Source: Sedimentitalea nanhaiensis DSM 24252 (lineage in GTDB: Bacteria; Pseudomonadota; Alphaproteobacteria; Rhodobacterales; Rhodobacteraceae). Taken from it: DNA of 64,000 nt. The stretch is taken from contig NZ_KI421509.1 of NCBI RefSeq assembly GCF_000473225.1, forward strand, positions 852,458-916,457. Direction: 5' to 3'. Shown one piece after another: positions 38,422 to 48,232 of the stretch (within the stretch, counting starts at the first letter, position 1; every line of letters begins with the position of its first letter). Position numbers and translations under genes: made by a program. The notes under the pieces were generated by a model, which worked only from the letters and a program-made list of their open reading frames with translations, did not search any database and was not told the origin of the DNA.

Positions 38422-39065
38422 CAGGGCCCGCCGCCGAAACCAAGATGCAGTTTCTCTATGCGCTGCGCTCGCGTGGGGTGACTGAAAAACGGGTTCTGGA
38501 GGCGATGGAAAGCGTCGACCGCGGTAAATTCGTGCGCGGGATCTTTTCTGACCGTTCCTATGAAGACATGCCCCTGCCAATCGCTTGCGGGCAGACCATC
38601 AGCCAGCCCTCGGTGGTCGGCTTGATGACACAAGCCCTGCAACTGAGCGGGCGGGACAAGGTCCTTGAGGTGGGCACCGGCTCGGGTTACCAAGCGGCGA
38701 TTCTGGCGCGGCTGGCGCGGCGTGTTTATACTGTGGACCGGCATGCGCGTCTGGTGCGCGAAGCCCGCCTGGTGTTTGACGAATTGAACCTGACCAATAT
38801 CACCGCAATGGTTGCGGATGGCTCGTTCGGCTTGCCGGAACAGGCACCGTTTGATCGGATCATCGTCACTGCCGCCGCCGAGGATCCGCCGGGACCGCTC
38901 TTGGCGCAACTTAAAATCGGCGGTATCATGATGGTGCCTGTGGGTCAGTCAGACGCGGTACAAACCTTGATCCGGGTGCATCGGACCGAGACAGGGTTTG
39001 ACTATGACGAAATCCGCCCGGTGCGTTTTGTGCCGCTGCTCGAAGGGCTGGGCAAAGACGTATAA
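38418..39065 (+). CDS. pcm: Protein-L-isoaspartate O-methyltransferase
   Basis: 215 residues, ATG 38418 overlapping the surE stop. The SAM-binding motif I is [40 protein letters not shown] is the Pcm-specific substrate segment and [12 protein letters not shown] follows. It methylates isoaspartyl residues so that damaged proteins can be repaired. Partner genes surE and nlpD flank it as in many proteobacteria. Confidence 0.94.
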   Translation: MTGPAAETKMQFLYALRSRGVTEKRVLEAMESVDRGKFVRGIFSDRSYEDMPLPIACGQTISQPSVVGLMTQALQLSGRDKVLEVGTGSGYQAAILARLARRVYTVDRHARLVREARLVFDELNLTNITAMVADGSFGLPEQAPFDRIIVTAAAEDPPGPLLAQLKIGGIMMVPVGQSDAVQTLIRVHRTETGFDYDEIRPVRFVPLLEGLGKDV

Positions 39066-39124
39066 ATGAAACAACTGGCATGAACCCCCGATGTAACAGG
39101 GGGAAGCGCAACGAGGACAGAGCG

Positions 39125-40294
39125 ATGACACTTCTCTTCAGATCGACTTCGGCCCGGCTGGGTGGCACCGTTGCGGCCATGGTGTTTCTGACAGCCTGCA
39201 GCGAGCCGCTGGATTTCGATCTGCGCGGCCAGGTTGGTGCCTTCAACACCAGCGACGCGGCCCGAAACATCACCACGCATCGGCCCAAGCCGGATGATCG
39301 TGGCATCATCTCATACCCGAACTATCAGGTGGCGGTGGCCCGGCGGGGCGATACCGTGACCGACGTTGCCAACCGTATCGGAGTACCGGCGGCACAACTT
39401 GCCAAATTCAACGGACTCAGCCCGACGGTTCCCTTGCGCGCAAACGAGGTTCTGGCCCTGCCCGGCCGGGTGGCCGAACCCGGCAGCGGCGGCGTGGATA
39501 TCGCCGCCCTGGCAGGCAACGCCATCGATACTGCGCCCGAGACTACCCCGGTTCAGACCAGCACCCTGAAACCGGCGGCACAGGCGGCTCCTGTTCGCGT
39601 TACACAAACCACCCCCGAGCCGGTGCGGCACAAGGTGGCGCGTGGAGAGACCGCCTATACCATCTCGCGGCTCTACCAGGTGTCGGTCAAATCACTGGCG
39701 GAATGGAATGGGTTAGGATCAGATTTCGCAATCCGGGAAGGTCAATATCTGCTGATCCCCGTAACCGGATCGCCCGCCCCCAAACGTGGCACGCAAACTG
39801 CCGCCGCCGCAGTCACGGAACCCGGAGCAGGCTCGCCAACACCAACGCCGCCAAGCGCGGCCAAGCCCCTGCCCGACGAAAAGATCGACCCCACCCCCCC
39901 GGACCCACCCAAAACACCGGTTGGCAAACCGTCCATCGCCAGCACTGCGGCCCTGGCCATGCCGGTGCAGGGCAAGATCATCCGCACCTATGCCAAGGGT
40001 CGCAACGATGGCATAGACATTTCCGCGGCCCCGGGAACGGCGATCACCGCCGCTGGCAACGGTTCAGTCGCCGCGATCACGCAAGACGCAGACCAGATAC
40101 CGATCGTGGTCGTTCGCCATCCTGATAATCTGTTGACTGTCTATGCCAATGTCGATCAGATCTCGGTCAAAAAAGGCGACACCATCGAGCGTGGCCAAAA
40201 GCTCGCTCAGCTGCGCAGCGGCGACAACGCCTATGTTCATTTCGAGGTTCGCAACGGATTCGACAGCGTCGATCCGATGCCATACCTCGAATAA
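39125..40294 (+). CDS. nlpD: NlpD-like LysM/M23 lipoprotein
   Basis: 389 residues from ATG 39125 (GAGGA upstream). The lipobox is VFLTACS, so this is an envelope lipoprotein. Two LysM domains follow (VARRGDTVTDVANRIGVPAA and VARGETAYTISRLYQVSVKS), then a proline-rich linker and a C-terminal M23 domain. In the M23 domain the first zinc-ligand motif H-x3-D reads NDGID, as in E. coli NlpD. The protein is therefore expected to activate an amidase rather than cut peptidoglycan itself. It follows pcm by 59 bp. Confidence 0.88.
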   Translation: MTLLFRSTSARLGGTVAAMVFLTACSEPLDFDLRGQVGAFNTSDAARNITTHRPKPDDRGIISYPNYQVAVARRGDTVTDVANRIGVPAAQLAKFNGLSPTVPLRANEVLALPGRVAEPGSGGVDIAALAGNAIDTAPETTPVQTSTLKPAAQAAPVRVTQTTPEPVRHKVARGETAYTISRLYQVSVKSLAEWNGLGSDFAIREGQYLLIPVTGSPAPKRGTQTAAAAVTEPGAGSPTPTPPSAAKPLPDEKIDPTPPDPPKTPVGKPSIASTAALAMPVQGKIIRTYAKGRNDGIDISAAPGTAITAAGNGSVAAITQDADQIPIVVVRHPDNLLTVYANVDQISVKKGDTIERGQKLAQLRSGDNAYVHFEVRNGFDSVDPMPYLE

Positions 40295-40423
40295 CAATCC
40301 CAGACATTGCCCGGAGCCGTCTGCTGCGCCGTTCAGCGAACGCCCGGCCCTCAAACGCAGGCTCTTGACTGGGTTTGCGCGGCGGTCAAACTGCGCGGAT
40401 ATCAATCAACCGGAGGTCCTGTT

Positions 40424-40756
40424 ATGAAATTTGTTTTGCTCGCGACCGCCATCACCGTCTTGAGTACAGTCACCGCATCTGCCTGCCCATGGGCCGGTGG
40501 TTCATTCCGTGGAGAAGAAGCCGATTTTAAGACCTATTTCACTGTCAATGCGGACTGCACGGAAATGAGTTTTGAATCGTCAGGCAACGACGGTATCCAG
40601 GCGCAGGACGTTGCGCAGAACTTTGCCCTCGCCGCAGCCGATCACGGCTGGGTGGCTGATATCAATGGCGTGGATGCGACACTGGCCAAAGGCGGGTATT
40701 TTGTCGATTTCATCGGCGAAGGGCTCAACACGCGCGTGCACATGAAACACGACTGA
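40424..40756 (+). CDS. Small secreted hypothetical protein
   Basis: 110 residues from ATG 40424 (CGGAGG nine bases upstream). A signal peptide is clear: MKFVLLATAITVLSTVTASA, then CPWAGG. The mature part of about 90 residues has a cysteine in NADCTEM and no known motif. Convergent with the DUF815 gene. I do not recognise it; periplasmic location is inferred from the signal peptide. Confidence 0.72.
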   Translation: MKFVLLATAITVLSTVTASACPWAGGSFRGEEADFKTYFTVNADCTEMSFESSGNDGIQAQDVAQNFALAAADHGWVADINGVDATLAKGGYFVDFIGEGLNTRVHMKHD

Positions 40757-40809
40757 TGTTTTGGCGGGCAACCCTCGTGCTCCGCCTTTGCGGGACACAA
40801 CCGCAATGA

Positions 40810-41655
40810 TTACAGGTCAATCGCAATTTTCTGACGCCCGGCGAGGTCGGTAAAGAACTGCCAGGCCACCCGCCCTGATCGCGATCCGCGAGTCGCCTGC
40901 CATTCGATGGCTTCGGCCCGAAGGGTTTGGGGATCGATTTTAATGCCGTGGGCAGCACAATACCCATCGATCATCGCAAGGTATTCATCCTGACTGCAGG
41001 GGTGGAAGCCCAACCACAGCCCGAACCGGTCACTGAGCGACACTTTTTCCTCGACCGCTTCGGAGGGGCTGATGGCGCTGCTGCGCTCATTCTCGATCAT
41101 GTCCCGGGGCATCAGGTGGCGGCGATTGCTGGTGGCATAGAAAACGACGTTCTCCGGCCGTCCTTCGATGCCACCATCCAGCACGGCTTTAAGGCTTTTG
41201 TAATGCTGATCATCGTGCGAAAATGACAGATCATCGCAGAACAACAGGAACCGGTGCGGTGCGCTGCGCAGATGGTTCAGCAACCGTCCGACGCTGGGCA
41301 GATCTTCACGCTGCAACTCGACCAGCTTCAACTCTTCATGCTCTGCTTGAGATTTGGCATGTATTGCCTTGACTAAACTTGACTTTCCCATGCCGCGCGC
41401 GCCCCACAATAGGGCATTGTTGGCGGCAAACCCAGCCGCAAACCGACGGGTGTTATCCAATAGGGTATCGCGTGATCGATCGATACCGACCAACAGATCC
41501 AGATCCACCCGATTGACATCGGTTACAGGCTCCAGCCGATCCGGCTCGACATGCCAGACAAAGGCGGTGGCCGCAGTAAAATCTGGGGCGGGCATCGGCG
41601 GCGGCGACATACGTTCCAGCGCCGCCGCGATCCGGTCCATCGGGTCGTCGATCAC
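40810..41655 (-). CDS. DUF815-family ATP-binding protein
   Basis: 281 residues. Walker A is LLWGARGMGKSSLVKAIHAK; LLFCDDLSFSHDD is Walker B-like; VVFYATSNRRHLMPRD is sensor 1. These are the marks of the DUF815 AAA group. The biochemical role of the family is unknown. ATG 41655 overlaps the tatC stop by four bases, so it is the last gene of tatABC-DUF815, an arrangement that hints at a link with protein export or quality control. Confidence 0.88.
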   Translation of the reverse strand: MIDDPMDRIAAALERMSPPPMPAPDFTAATAFVWHVEPDRLEPVTDVNRVDLDLLVGIDRSRDTLLDNTRRFAAGFAANNALLWGARGMGKSSLVKAIHAKSQAEHEELKLVELQREDLPSVGRLLNHLRSAPHRFLLFCDDLSFSHDDQHYKSLKAVLDGGIEGRPENVVFYATSNRRHLMPRDMIENERSSAISPSEAVEEKVSLSDRFGLWLGFHPCSQDEYLAMIDGYCAAHGIKIDPQTLRAEAIEWQATRGSRSGRVAWQFFTDLAGRQKIAIDL

Positions 41656-42527
41656 TTGCCGTCTTCCTCTTCAAACTCGGACATCAACGGGTCTTCGAAC
41701 TCCTCGTCGTCATAGTACCCGTCCGCGCGCAGCTGTTCTTCGCGCTTCTTCTCGACACGGCGCACCAGAAGTATGGACACTTCGTATAGCCCGTAGACCA
41801 CCACGAACAGGATCACCTGGGTGATCACATCCGGCGGTGTCACCAGCGCAGCCAGCACCAGGATGCCGACAACGGCATACTTACGCACATTGCCCAGCCC
41901 CTGCGCACTGACCAGCCCAGCCTTGCCCATCAGGGTCAGAAGCACCGGCAGTTGGAAACACAGGCCAAAGGCGACGATGAATTTGATCGTCAGGTTCAGG
42001 TATTCCTGAGCACTGCCCTGAAACACCACACTTAGCGGAGCGGCCCCGTCCACCACGGCTTCGCCCTCGGTGCCGAATTGCTGGAACCCGAGAAAGAAAT
42101 CATAGGCCAGCGGCGTGACAACGTAAAATGCAAACGACGCCCCCAGCACGAACATGAAGGGCGAGGCCACCAGAAACGGCAGAAACGCACCTTTTTCCGA
42201 TTTGTACAAACCGGGCGCAACGAACCGCCACATCTGTAAACCGATATAGGGAAAGGCCAGCAAGAAGCCCCCCAACAGGGACACTTTGATGGCGACAAAG
42301 AACCCCTCTTGTGGGCTGATAAAGATCAGATCGCAATCCTGTCCCCGCTCTGCGAGCACCTGGCACAGCGGGGCCGTGAGGAAATTGAAGATGGGCGTGG
42401 CGACGGTAAAACAGATGATCATGCCGATCAGAAAGGCCACCACAGAATGGATCAGCCGATTGCGCAATTCGGCCAGGTGTTCGATCAGCGGCGCGCTGGA
42501 ATCGTCGATCTCTTCGGTCGGACTCAT
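41652..42527 (-). CDS. tatC: Twin-arginine translocase subunit TatC
   Basis: 291 residues with six membrane helices. It starts with the conserved cytoplasmic [13 protein letters not shown] and continues with [19 protein letters not shown] and [18 protein letters not shown]. It is the receptor core of the Tat pathway, which exports folded, often metal-cofactor proteins. The C-terminal acidic tail ([19 protein letters not shown]) is longer than in enterics. Start overlaps the tatB stop (ATGA). Confidence 0.95.
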   Translation of the reverse strand: MSPTEEIDDSSAPLIEHLAELRNRLIHSVVAFLIGMIICFTVATPIFNFLTAPLCQVLAERGQDCDLIFISPQEGFFVAIKVSLLGGFLLAFPYIGLQMWRFVAPGLYKSEKGAFLPFLVASPFMFVLGASFAFYVVTPLAYDFFLGFQQFGTEGEAVVDGAAPLSVVFQGSAQEYLNLTIKFIVAFGLCFQLPVLLTLMGKAGLVSAQGLGNVRKYAVVGILVLAALVTPPDVITQVILFVVVYGLYEVSILLVRRVEKKREEQLRADGYYDDEEFEDPLMSEFEEEDGK

Positions 42528-43003
42528 GTCTTGCTTTCCGGCTCCTGGGCCAATGCTGCCTCGGCCGCGGCCGCCTTGGCCTGCGCCTCTTCGGCCTCGC
42601 GCTTCAATCGATCTGCTGCGGCCCTCGCGGTAGCGGCCTGGATCTTCTTGGTCTTTTCGGCACGCTCCGCCGCCAGCTTGCCGGTCTCGCTGTCGGGGTC
42701 ATATTTGGACGGGTCCAGCTTGGCCGGATTGATGCTGTCGGTCAGATCACGCGCCGCATCCTTGACCCCGTCCATAGCGCTGGCCATGGGGTTTGTTGCG
42801 GCCTTGAGCCCCTTTGCCACATCATGGACGCCCGATTCTTCAGCCGCGTCGTGCATCGCGCTGGAAAACTCTCGCGCCATGCCTTTGGCTTTGCCCACAA
42901 ACCGTCCGACATTGCGGAACAGCACTGGCAAATCCTTGGGGCCGACGACGATCAGCGCGACAATTCCGATGACCAGCAGCTCGGTCCAGCCCAGGTCGAA
43001 CAT
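42524..43003 (-). CDS. tatB: Twin-arginine translocase subunit TatB
   Basis: 159 residues. The single N-terminal helix with [20 protein letters not shown] and the hinge GPKDLP is the TatB signature. An amphipathic helix ([20 protein letters not shown]) and a long charged, Ala/Lys/Glu-rich tail follow. It forms the receptor complex with TatC. It is six bases after tatA. Confidence 0.93.
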   Translation of the reverse strand: MFDLGWTELLVIGIVALIVVGPKDLPVLFRNVGRFVGKAKGMAREFSSAMHDAAEESGVHDVAKGLKAATNPMASAMDGVKDAARDLTDSINPAKLDPSKYDPDSETGKLAAERAEKTKKIQAATARAAADRLKREAEEAQAKAAAAEAALAQEPESKT

Positions 43004-43009
43004 TGCAGG

Positions 43010-43225
43010 TTACACCTTGTCCTTGTCGGTTTCAGGCGTGACGTCCTTGGCCGATTCCGATGCGTCCTCTTCCAGTTCTTTCTGGCCATCGTTGATGCCC
43101 TTCTTGAACGACGTGATGCCCTTGCCCACTTCGCCCATCAGCGAGCTGATCTTGCCGCGTCCGAACAGGACCAAAACCACGATTGCGATCAGCAACAGGC
43201 CCGGAAGGCCAATATTGTTCAACAT
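43010..43225 (-). CDS. tatA: Twin-arginine translocase subunit TatA
   Basis: 71 residues from ATG 43225 (GAGACGGAC just upstream; a longer frame lacks a ribosome site). It starts [20 protein letters not shown] with the [17 protein letters not shown] hinge and amphipathic helix, then an acidic tail. It multimerises into the Tat export pore. First gene of tatABC-DUF815. Its promoter region is shared with the divergent WYL regulator gene. Confidence 0.93.
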   Translation of the reverse strand: MLNNIGLPGLLLIAIVVLVLFGRGKISSLMGEVGKGITSFKKGINDGQKELEEDASESAKDVTPETDKDKV

Positions 43226-43382
43226 GTCCGTCTCCTCAGACAGGCGCCGCGCCGGGTGGCGAAAGCGCATGAAAAGTCGATTGTGTTCTACGCAGGGTCC
43301 GCCACCGAGAAAAGCGGCAACCGGACCGGCGGGGGCATTTCCCGTCATTATGGCGTGCAATGCTCTTTGTCTCTCGCAACAA

Positions 43383-43400
43383 CTGACATGTTTTTGTCAG
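43383..43400. promoter_or_regulatory. 6-6-6 palindrome upstream of WYL regulator
   Basis: CTGACA-TGTTTT-TGTCAG is a perfect palindrome 40 bp before the regulator start, in the gap between divergent tatA and the WYL gene. Position and symmetry fit an autoregulatory operator. A related half site (TTTTTGT) recurs directly after it. Confidence 0.5.
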
Positions 43401-43440
43401 TTTTTGTGGACATAAATGCAAAACCGTGACAGCAAACCCC

Positions 43441-44124
43441 ATGCCACGCTCCGACCGCCTGCTAGATCTCATTGCCCTCCTGCGCGACGGCCAACTGCAC
43501 CGGGCCAGCGATCTGGCGGAGAGGATGGGCGTGTCGCAGCGCACAATCTATCGCGATATGGAGCGCCTGATTGCCTCGGGTGTTCCGGTGCAGGGGACAC
43601 GCGGCACCGGGTATCGCACGCTGGATCGAACCACTCTGCCCCCACTGACCCTGACCCGCGCCGAAGTGGATGCATTGACACTTGGCATAGCCATCGTATC
43701 CGAAGCCGCTGACCCCGATTTGAAATCGGCCGCCCTGTCGCTGTCAGACAAAATAGAGGCAAGCCTTTCGGCCGAAACCCTGGACGCGGCGGATGCCTGG
43801 AAAGCCGCGCTGACGCCACTGGCGGATTCCGCGCGGGGGTTGTCTCATATGGCCAGCCTGCGCAGCGCCATTGCAGGCAAGCAGAAATTCCGCCTTGGCT
43901 ATCGCTCGTCAAATGGAATTCTCAGTATCCGGACTGTTCGCCCGCTGCGTCTCGAATCCTGGGGCCATATCTGGATTCTGATTTCCTGGTGTGAACTGCG
44001 CGAGGATTTCCGGGAATTCCGTACCGACCTGATCGAGACCGCAACACCGTTGCCTGAACTGTTCGTTGATGAGCCCGGCAAACGGCTGGCGGACTACCTG
44101 GGCATGCCCGGGCCGGATATCTGA
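43441..44124 (+). CDS. HTH/WYL-domain transcriptional regulator (YafY/DeoR-type)
   Basis: 227 residues from ATG 43441 (MPRSDRLLDLIALLRDGQLH); an in-frame GTG at 43426 is an alternative. The HTH_11 domain has ASDLAERMGVSQRTIYRDME and the WYL-type domain runs from about residue 140 (FRLGYRSSNG, RPLRLESWGHIWIL). Such regulators sense small ligands or nucleic-acid signals. A palindrome at 43383-43400 may be its own operator. Its targets are not evident; the next gene converges. Confidence 0.82.
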   Translation: MPRSDRLLDLIALLRDGQLHRASDLAERMGVSQRTIYRDMERLIASGVPVQGTRGTGYRTLDRTTLPPLTLTRAEVDALTLGIAIVSEAADPDLKSAALSLSDKIEASLSAETLDAADAWKAALTPLADSARGLSHMASLRSAIAGKQKFRLGYRSSNGILSIRTVRPLRLESWGHIWILISWCELREDFREFRTDLIETATPLPELFVDEPGKRLADYLGMPGPDI

Positions 44125-44136
44125 ACCTCAATTCGA

Positions 44137-45243
44137 TTAGGTCGGAAAGACGAAACACCGCGATCTCGGCACGGTCAGCCACATGACTGTCCCTTCTGCG
44201 GGCAGAAACACATTTGGCACGGTGGCTTTTAGGACCGAGCCGTCGAAATCCATGCAGAATTCAACCAGGCTTTCGTGGCCCATGAACCGCGCCCGCTTGA
44301 CCAGCGCACGCGCCGGAACGCCGTCGGTCGGGGTCGGGCGCGGACCGTTCCCGGCGCGGTCAAAATCGATGCGCACGTGCTGAGGCCGAAATACAATATC
44401 GACGTCGGTGCCATCGGGGACACCGGGGGCCAGGAACTGACCGAACAGGGTCTGTGCCAGCGCCCCGCTCACCGTTGCGCGCAGCACGTTGGCATCCGAA
44501 AAAAACGCCACTGACGCCCGGTCGACCGGACGGGTATATACGTTGTAGGGCGCGCCCTGCTGCACGATGCGCCCGTCGCGCATCAGCGCGATTTCATCTG
44601 CCATCCGCATCGCTTCGTCCGGCTCGTGGGTGACCAGCAGAACGGCAGTGTCTTCTTCCTTAAGCAGGGTCAGGGTTTCGTCCCGGATACCGTCGCGCAA
44701 CCGGTTGTCCAGCCCAGAAAACGGTTCGTCCATCAGCATGATTCTCGGTCGCGGGGCCAAAGCGCGGGCCAGGGCCACGCGTTGTTGTTCGCCGCCAGAA
44801 AGTTGATGGGGATAACCGTCGATAAATTGCAGCAGATCGACCTTGTCCAACAGTTCGGCCACCCGGGCGCGTTTTTCCTCTTTGCTGCCTCTCAGGCCAA
44901 AGGCGACATTGCCCGCCACACTGAGATGCGGAAACAGGGCAAAGTCCTGAAACATCAGCCCGATCTCACGGCGCTCGGGCGGGACACGAAACACGGTGTC
45001 GCAGACCAGCTTGCCATCGACCCAGATTTCACCGCTGTCCTGCATTTCAACGCCAGCGATCATACGCAGGGTTGTGGATTTGCCGCAACCTGAGGGCCCA
45101 AGCAGGCAGGTCACCTGCCCCGGCATAATCCGCAGTGACACGTTATCGACCACCGCGCGGCCCTGGAAACGCCGCACCAGGTTGCGGATCTCCAGCCTTG
45201 GAACCGCTGGCGTGATACCAGGCTGTTCGATTTCGGATTGCAC
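44137..45243 (-). CDS. Orphan FbpC/PotA-type ABC transporter ATP-binding protein
   Basis: 368 residues. Walker A is LLGPSGCGKSTTLRMIAG, signature LSGGEQQRVALARAL, Walker B RIMLMDEPFSGLD, H-loop VTHEPDEA. A C-terminal TOBE domain (FRPQHVRIDF and onward) marks the importer class used for Fe3+, sulfate or polyamines; wording and length are closest to FbpC. No permease or binding-protein gene is adjacent, so it must serve a transporter encoded elsewhere or be a leftover. Confidence 0.85.
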   Translation of the reverse strand: MQSEIEQPGITPAVPRLEIRNLVRRFQGRAVVDNVSLRIMPGQVTCLLGPSGCGKSTTLRMIAGVEMQDSGEIWVDGKLVCDTVFRVPPERREIGLMFQDFALFPHLSVAGNVAFGLRGSKEEKRARVAELLDKVDLLQFIDGYPHQLSGGEQQRVALARALAPRPRIMLMDEPFSGLDNRLRDGIRDETLTLLKEEDTAVLLVTHEPDEAMRMADEIALMRDGRIVQQGAPYNVYTRPVDRASVAFFSDANVLRATVSGALAQTLFGQFLAPGVPDGTDVDIVFRPQHVRIDFDRAGNGPRPTPTDGVPARALVKRARFMGHESLVEFCMDFDGSVLKATVPNVFLPAEGTVMWLTVPRSRCFVFPT

Positions 45244-45340
45244 CGCTGGAGCCTCTTTGTCTTTATCCGATCAAAATCATCGGGGTTGAACGCAAATAGC
45301 AATCCCGCACCTTGGGTGCAAGCGTCGCTCGGAGCCAACC

Positions 45341-46294
45341 CTATCTGGGCGCGAACACCGACCAACCCGTGCGCTCGGCCAGACGTTCCAGCGCACGGGA
45401 CCCCAGTTCGGAATTTCCCGACCGGTTCAAGCCCGGCGACCAGCATCCGATGGCCGCCTGCCCCGGAGCCACGGCCAGAATACCGCCCCCAACCCCGCTT
45501 TTGCCCGGCAGCCCGACGCTGAAGGCAAACTCGCCAGAGCGGTCATAATGCCCGCAGGTCAGCATCAGCGTATTGATCTGACGCGCCATGCGGGCGGCTA
45601 TTACGCGTGGTCCACCGGGGTACAGGCAGCCATCATAGGCCAGGAATCGCCCCGCCATCGCCAGTTGCCGAGCGGTCATGGCAATGGCGCAATGGTGGAA
45701 ATAGACCCCGAGCGTCTGCTCAACCGGGCCATCTATTGTGCCAAACTCGCGCATGAAATTGGCCAGAGCGATATTGCGGAACCCGGTTTCCTGCTCTGAG
45801 CGCGCTACGGCCGGGTCTATGGCGATATCCTCGTCTCCGGCGACAAAGCGGACGAATTGCAGGATCTCCCCCAATGCTTCCTTGGGCATATAGCTGCTCA
45901 GAATGCTGTCGGTGACCGCAATCGCACCGGCATTGATAAAGGGATTGCGCGGCAAACCCCGTTCGTATTCCAGTTGCACGATGGAATTGAACGGATCGCC
46001 CGAAGGCTCGCGCCCGACGCGGGACCACATCTGTTCGCCCATCTTCCCCAGCGCCAGCGCAAGGGTAAACACCTTGGACACGCTCTGGATCGAAAATCGC
46101 ATTGTACAGTCGCCTGCGGAAATTGTCGTGCCGTCCGGCAGAACCACGGCCAGCGCAAAATGCGCCGGATCCACACGCGCCAACGGAGGAATGTAATCAG
46201 CGACCTTTCCCCGGTTGGTTTGCGCCGCCATTTCTTCGGCGATCTCGGTGACAATCCGCTCCAGCCGCCCGGCGGTCACAGGGTGTTCAGCCAT
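45341..46294 (-). CDS. glsA: Glutaminase
   Basis: 317 residues from ATG 46294 (GGAGG just upstream); the frame is open for 20 more codons without a ribosome site. The serine-lysine catalytic pair is in [39 protein letters not shown] and [15 protein letters not shown] are family signatures. It hydrolyses glutamine to glutamate and ammonia. It follows the HEAT-repeat gene by 14 bp on the same strand. Confidence 0.94.
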   Translation of the reverse strand: MAEHPVTAGRLERIVTEIAEEMAAQTNRGKVADYIPPLARVDPAHFALAVVLPDGTTISAGDCTMRFSIQSVSKVFTLALALGKMGEQMWSRVGREPSGDPFNSIVQLEYERGLPRNPFINAGAIAVTDSILSSYMPKEALGEILQFVRFVAGDEDIAIDPAVARSEQETGFRNIALANFMREFGTIDGPVEQTLGVYFHHCAIAMTARQLAMAGRFLAYDGCLYPGGPRVIAARMARQINTLMLTCGHYDRSGEFAFSVGLPGKSGVGGGILAVAPGQAAIGCWSPGLNRSGNSELGSRALERLAERTGWSVFAPR

Positions 46295-46308
46295 GACGAC
46301 CTCCGATC

Positions 46309-47451
46309 CTAGTTGCGCGTATTTCGCGTCTGGTCTGCACCCAGATCGAACCACGCCTCGGCCCGAACGCGTCCATTGACCTGCAATTCAACCTTGTGCG
46401 CCCCGGGGTACAGCCTGAACGTGGTCGCATCCCCCCTGAGCCGATGCGATTTCGTCAGTTCGACGGTCTGTCCCACCCGCAACTGCACCTGCTTGAGCTT
46501 GAACACCTTGGCGGTCAATCCACCATTCGCCTTGCGCCGCCACAGGATGTAATCCACCAGAGCCCCGCAATCCTGCGTGGCACGCAGGCGCGCTGAGACG
46601 GTCAGAACCTCGCCAATGGCGATCTTTCGCGGCAGTCTGAATTCATCCACGTCGATCCCGGCATCGGGGTCATAGCCCAGCATGACCATCGCGCGCGGAT
46701 CTCCGGCCTTGATCAACCCGCGCAAGGCGTGGCGCGTCATCCAGTCCAGCTCCGCACGCTCCTGCCGCCCCTGCTCTGCCCAGCCATCCAACCGGTCCAT
46801 CGCCAGTTCCGGCACGCGCTTGCTGATATCGTTCATATGGTTGGCCACCGACCGCGTGACATAGCGGGTGGTGTCCCCGTGCAGCCGATCCAACAGCGGC
46901 AGCGGCGCAGTGATCTCCAGCGCGATCCCCTGCCCCCAGGGCAATCTGGGACGGGTGCCTTCGCTGACCAGGCGGCGCACGTGATAGCTGTCATGATCAA
47001 CCCAATCTGCCATCCGTTCCAGCACCAGATCCGGCCAGCGGTTCAGGAAAGGGCGGATCGCCCATTCCATCGAAAACCGCTGGGTGATCTCGGCGAGCAG
47101 ATTCAGCGCCAGATCGGGTGTTTCCAGTCCGCGCGTTGCAACCAGTTCTCCCAGCGGCGCAAAAATGAAATCACCGAAATCGTCATCGGTGCGGCTGGGG
47201 TCCAGCGGCGGTGGCAATGCCGCGAGCAGGACAGGTGCAAGGTCGTGCAGGGGGCCGGGAATCTGCGCGCCAAGGCATTCGGCGATCCACGAGATCCTCT
47301 GTTTCAGTTCAAGCTCGGGCAACCGTTCCATCACCTGCGTCTGGAACCGGTTCGCCGCAAACCCGCCGTCTGCTGCGGCAAAAAGGTCCGCAAGATAGCC
47401 GACCTTTTCGGAATTGAACAACTGGTCTTTCAGAGAGAACCCCGTTGCCAT
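46309..47451 (-). CDS. AlkD-like HEAT-repeat protein (DNA alkylation repair superfamily)
   Basis: 380 residues, almost all helical. Repeats with [40 protein letters not shown] and [19 protein letters not shown] resemble the HEAT-like AlkD/COG4335 family. The C-terminal third ([20 protein letters not shown] to the end) is beta-rich and extends beyond the repeats. The function of this branch is unproven. It lies one base from the SDR stop, in a three-gene group SDR-AlkD-like-glsA. Confidence 0.75.
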   Translation of the reverse strand: MATGFSLKDQLFNSEKVGYLADLFAAADGGFAANRFQTQVMERLPELELKQRISWIAECLGAQIPGPLHDLAPVLLAALPPPLDPSRTDDDFGDFIFAPLGELVATRGLETPDLALNLLAEITQRFSMEWAIRPFLNRWPDLVLERMADWVDHDSYHVRRLVSEGTRPRLPWGQGIALEITAPLPLLDRLHGDTTRYVTRSVANHMNDISKRVPELAMDRLDGWAEQGRQERAELDWMTRHALRGLIKAGDPRAMVMLGYDPDAGIDVDEFRLPRKIAIGEVLTVSARLRATQDCGALVDYILWRRKANGGLTAKVFKLKQVQLRVGQTVELTKSHRLRGDATTFRLYPGAHKVELQVNGRVRAEAWFDLGADQTRNTRN

Positions 47452-47452
47452 G

Positions 47453-48232
47453 TCACATGGTCAGGTTGGTGGCACCGCCATCGAGCAACAGGTTCTGCCC
47501 CACGATGAACCCAGCTTGCTGGCTGCACAGGAACGCACAGGCCGCGCCGAATTCCGCGCGCGTCCCATAGCGCCCCGCCGGAATGGTCGCCTCGCGCTGG
47601 ATGCGGGCATCCTCGATGCTGATATTCTGCGCCCGGCTGACGCCCCCGTCCAATGACGTTGCGCGGTCGGTGTCATGGATGCCCGGCAGCAGATTGTTGA
47701 TGGTCACGCCCTTGCCAGCCACCTGCCGCGAGGTACCCGCGACATAGCCGGTCAGCCCGGTACGGGCCGAATTGGACAGTCCCAGAACCCCGATTGGCGC
47801 GCGCACCGACTGGCTGGTGATGTTCACCACGCGGCCCCAGCCCCGATCCATCATACCCGGTACCAGCGCTTTGATCAGTGCGATCGGGGCCAGCATGTTG
47901 GCATCCAGCGCCTTGATGAAATCCTCGCGGTCCCAATCCGACCACATGCCCGGAGGTGGCCCGCCTGCGTTGTTGACCAGAATGTCGACCGCACCCGCCG
48001 CCTCGATAACCTGGGTCTGACCTTCGCGCGTTGCGACATCCGCAGCAACGGTTGTCACCTGCACGCCGTGGGCGTCGCGGATCGCCTGTGCCGACGCTTC
48101 AAGTGCCGCGGCGCCGCGTGCATTCATCACCAGCTCGACGCCAGCCTCGGCCAAAGCCTCGGCACAGCCCAGACCCAGCCCCTTGCTGCTGGCGCAGACC
48201 AGCGCACGTTTTCCGGCTATTCCCAGATCCAT
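47453..48232 (-). CDS. SDR-family protein lacking the usual YxxxK
   Basis: 259 residues from ATG 48232 (AGGAG seven bases upstream). The NAD(P) motif is ALVCASSKGLGLGCAEALAE and NNAGG is present (ILVNNAGGPPPG). Where classical SDRs have Y-x-x-x-K, this protein reads GLSNSARTGLTGY, so the tyrosine and lysine are replaced. It may use an altered mechanism or only bind the nucleotide. First gene of the group with the AlkD-like and glsA genes. Confidence 0.82.
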   Translation of the reverse strand: MDLGIAGKRALVCASSKGLGLGCAEALAEAGVELVMNARGAAALEASAQAIRDAHGVQVTTVAADVATREGQTQVIEAAGAVDILVNNAGGPPPGMWSDWDREDFIKALDANMLAPIALIKALVPGMMDRGWGRVVNITSQSVRAPIGVLGLSNSARTGLTGYVAGTSRQVAGKGVTINNLLPGIHDTDRATSLDGGVSRAQNISIEDARIQREATIPAGRYGTRAEFGAACAFLCSQQAGFIVGQNLLLDGGATNLTM

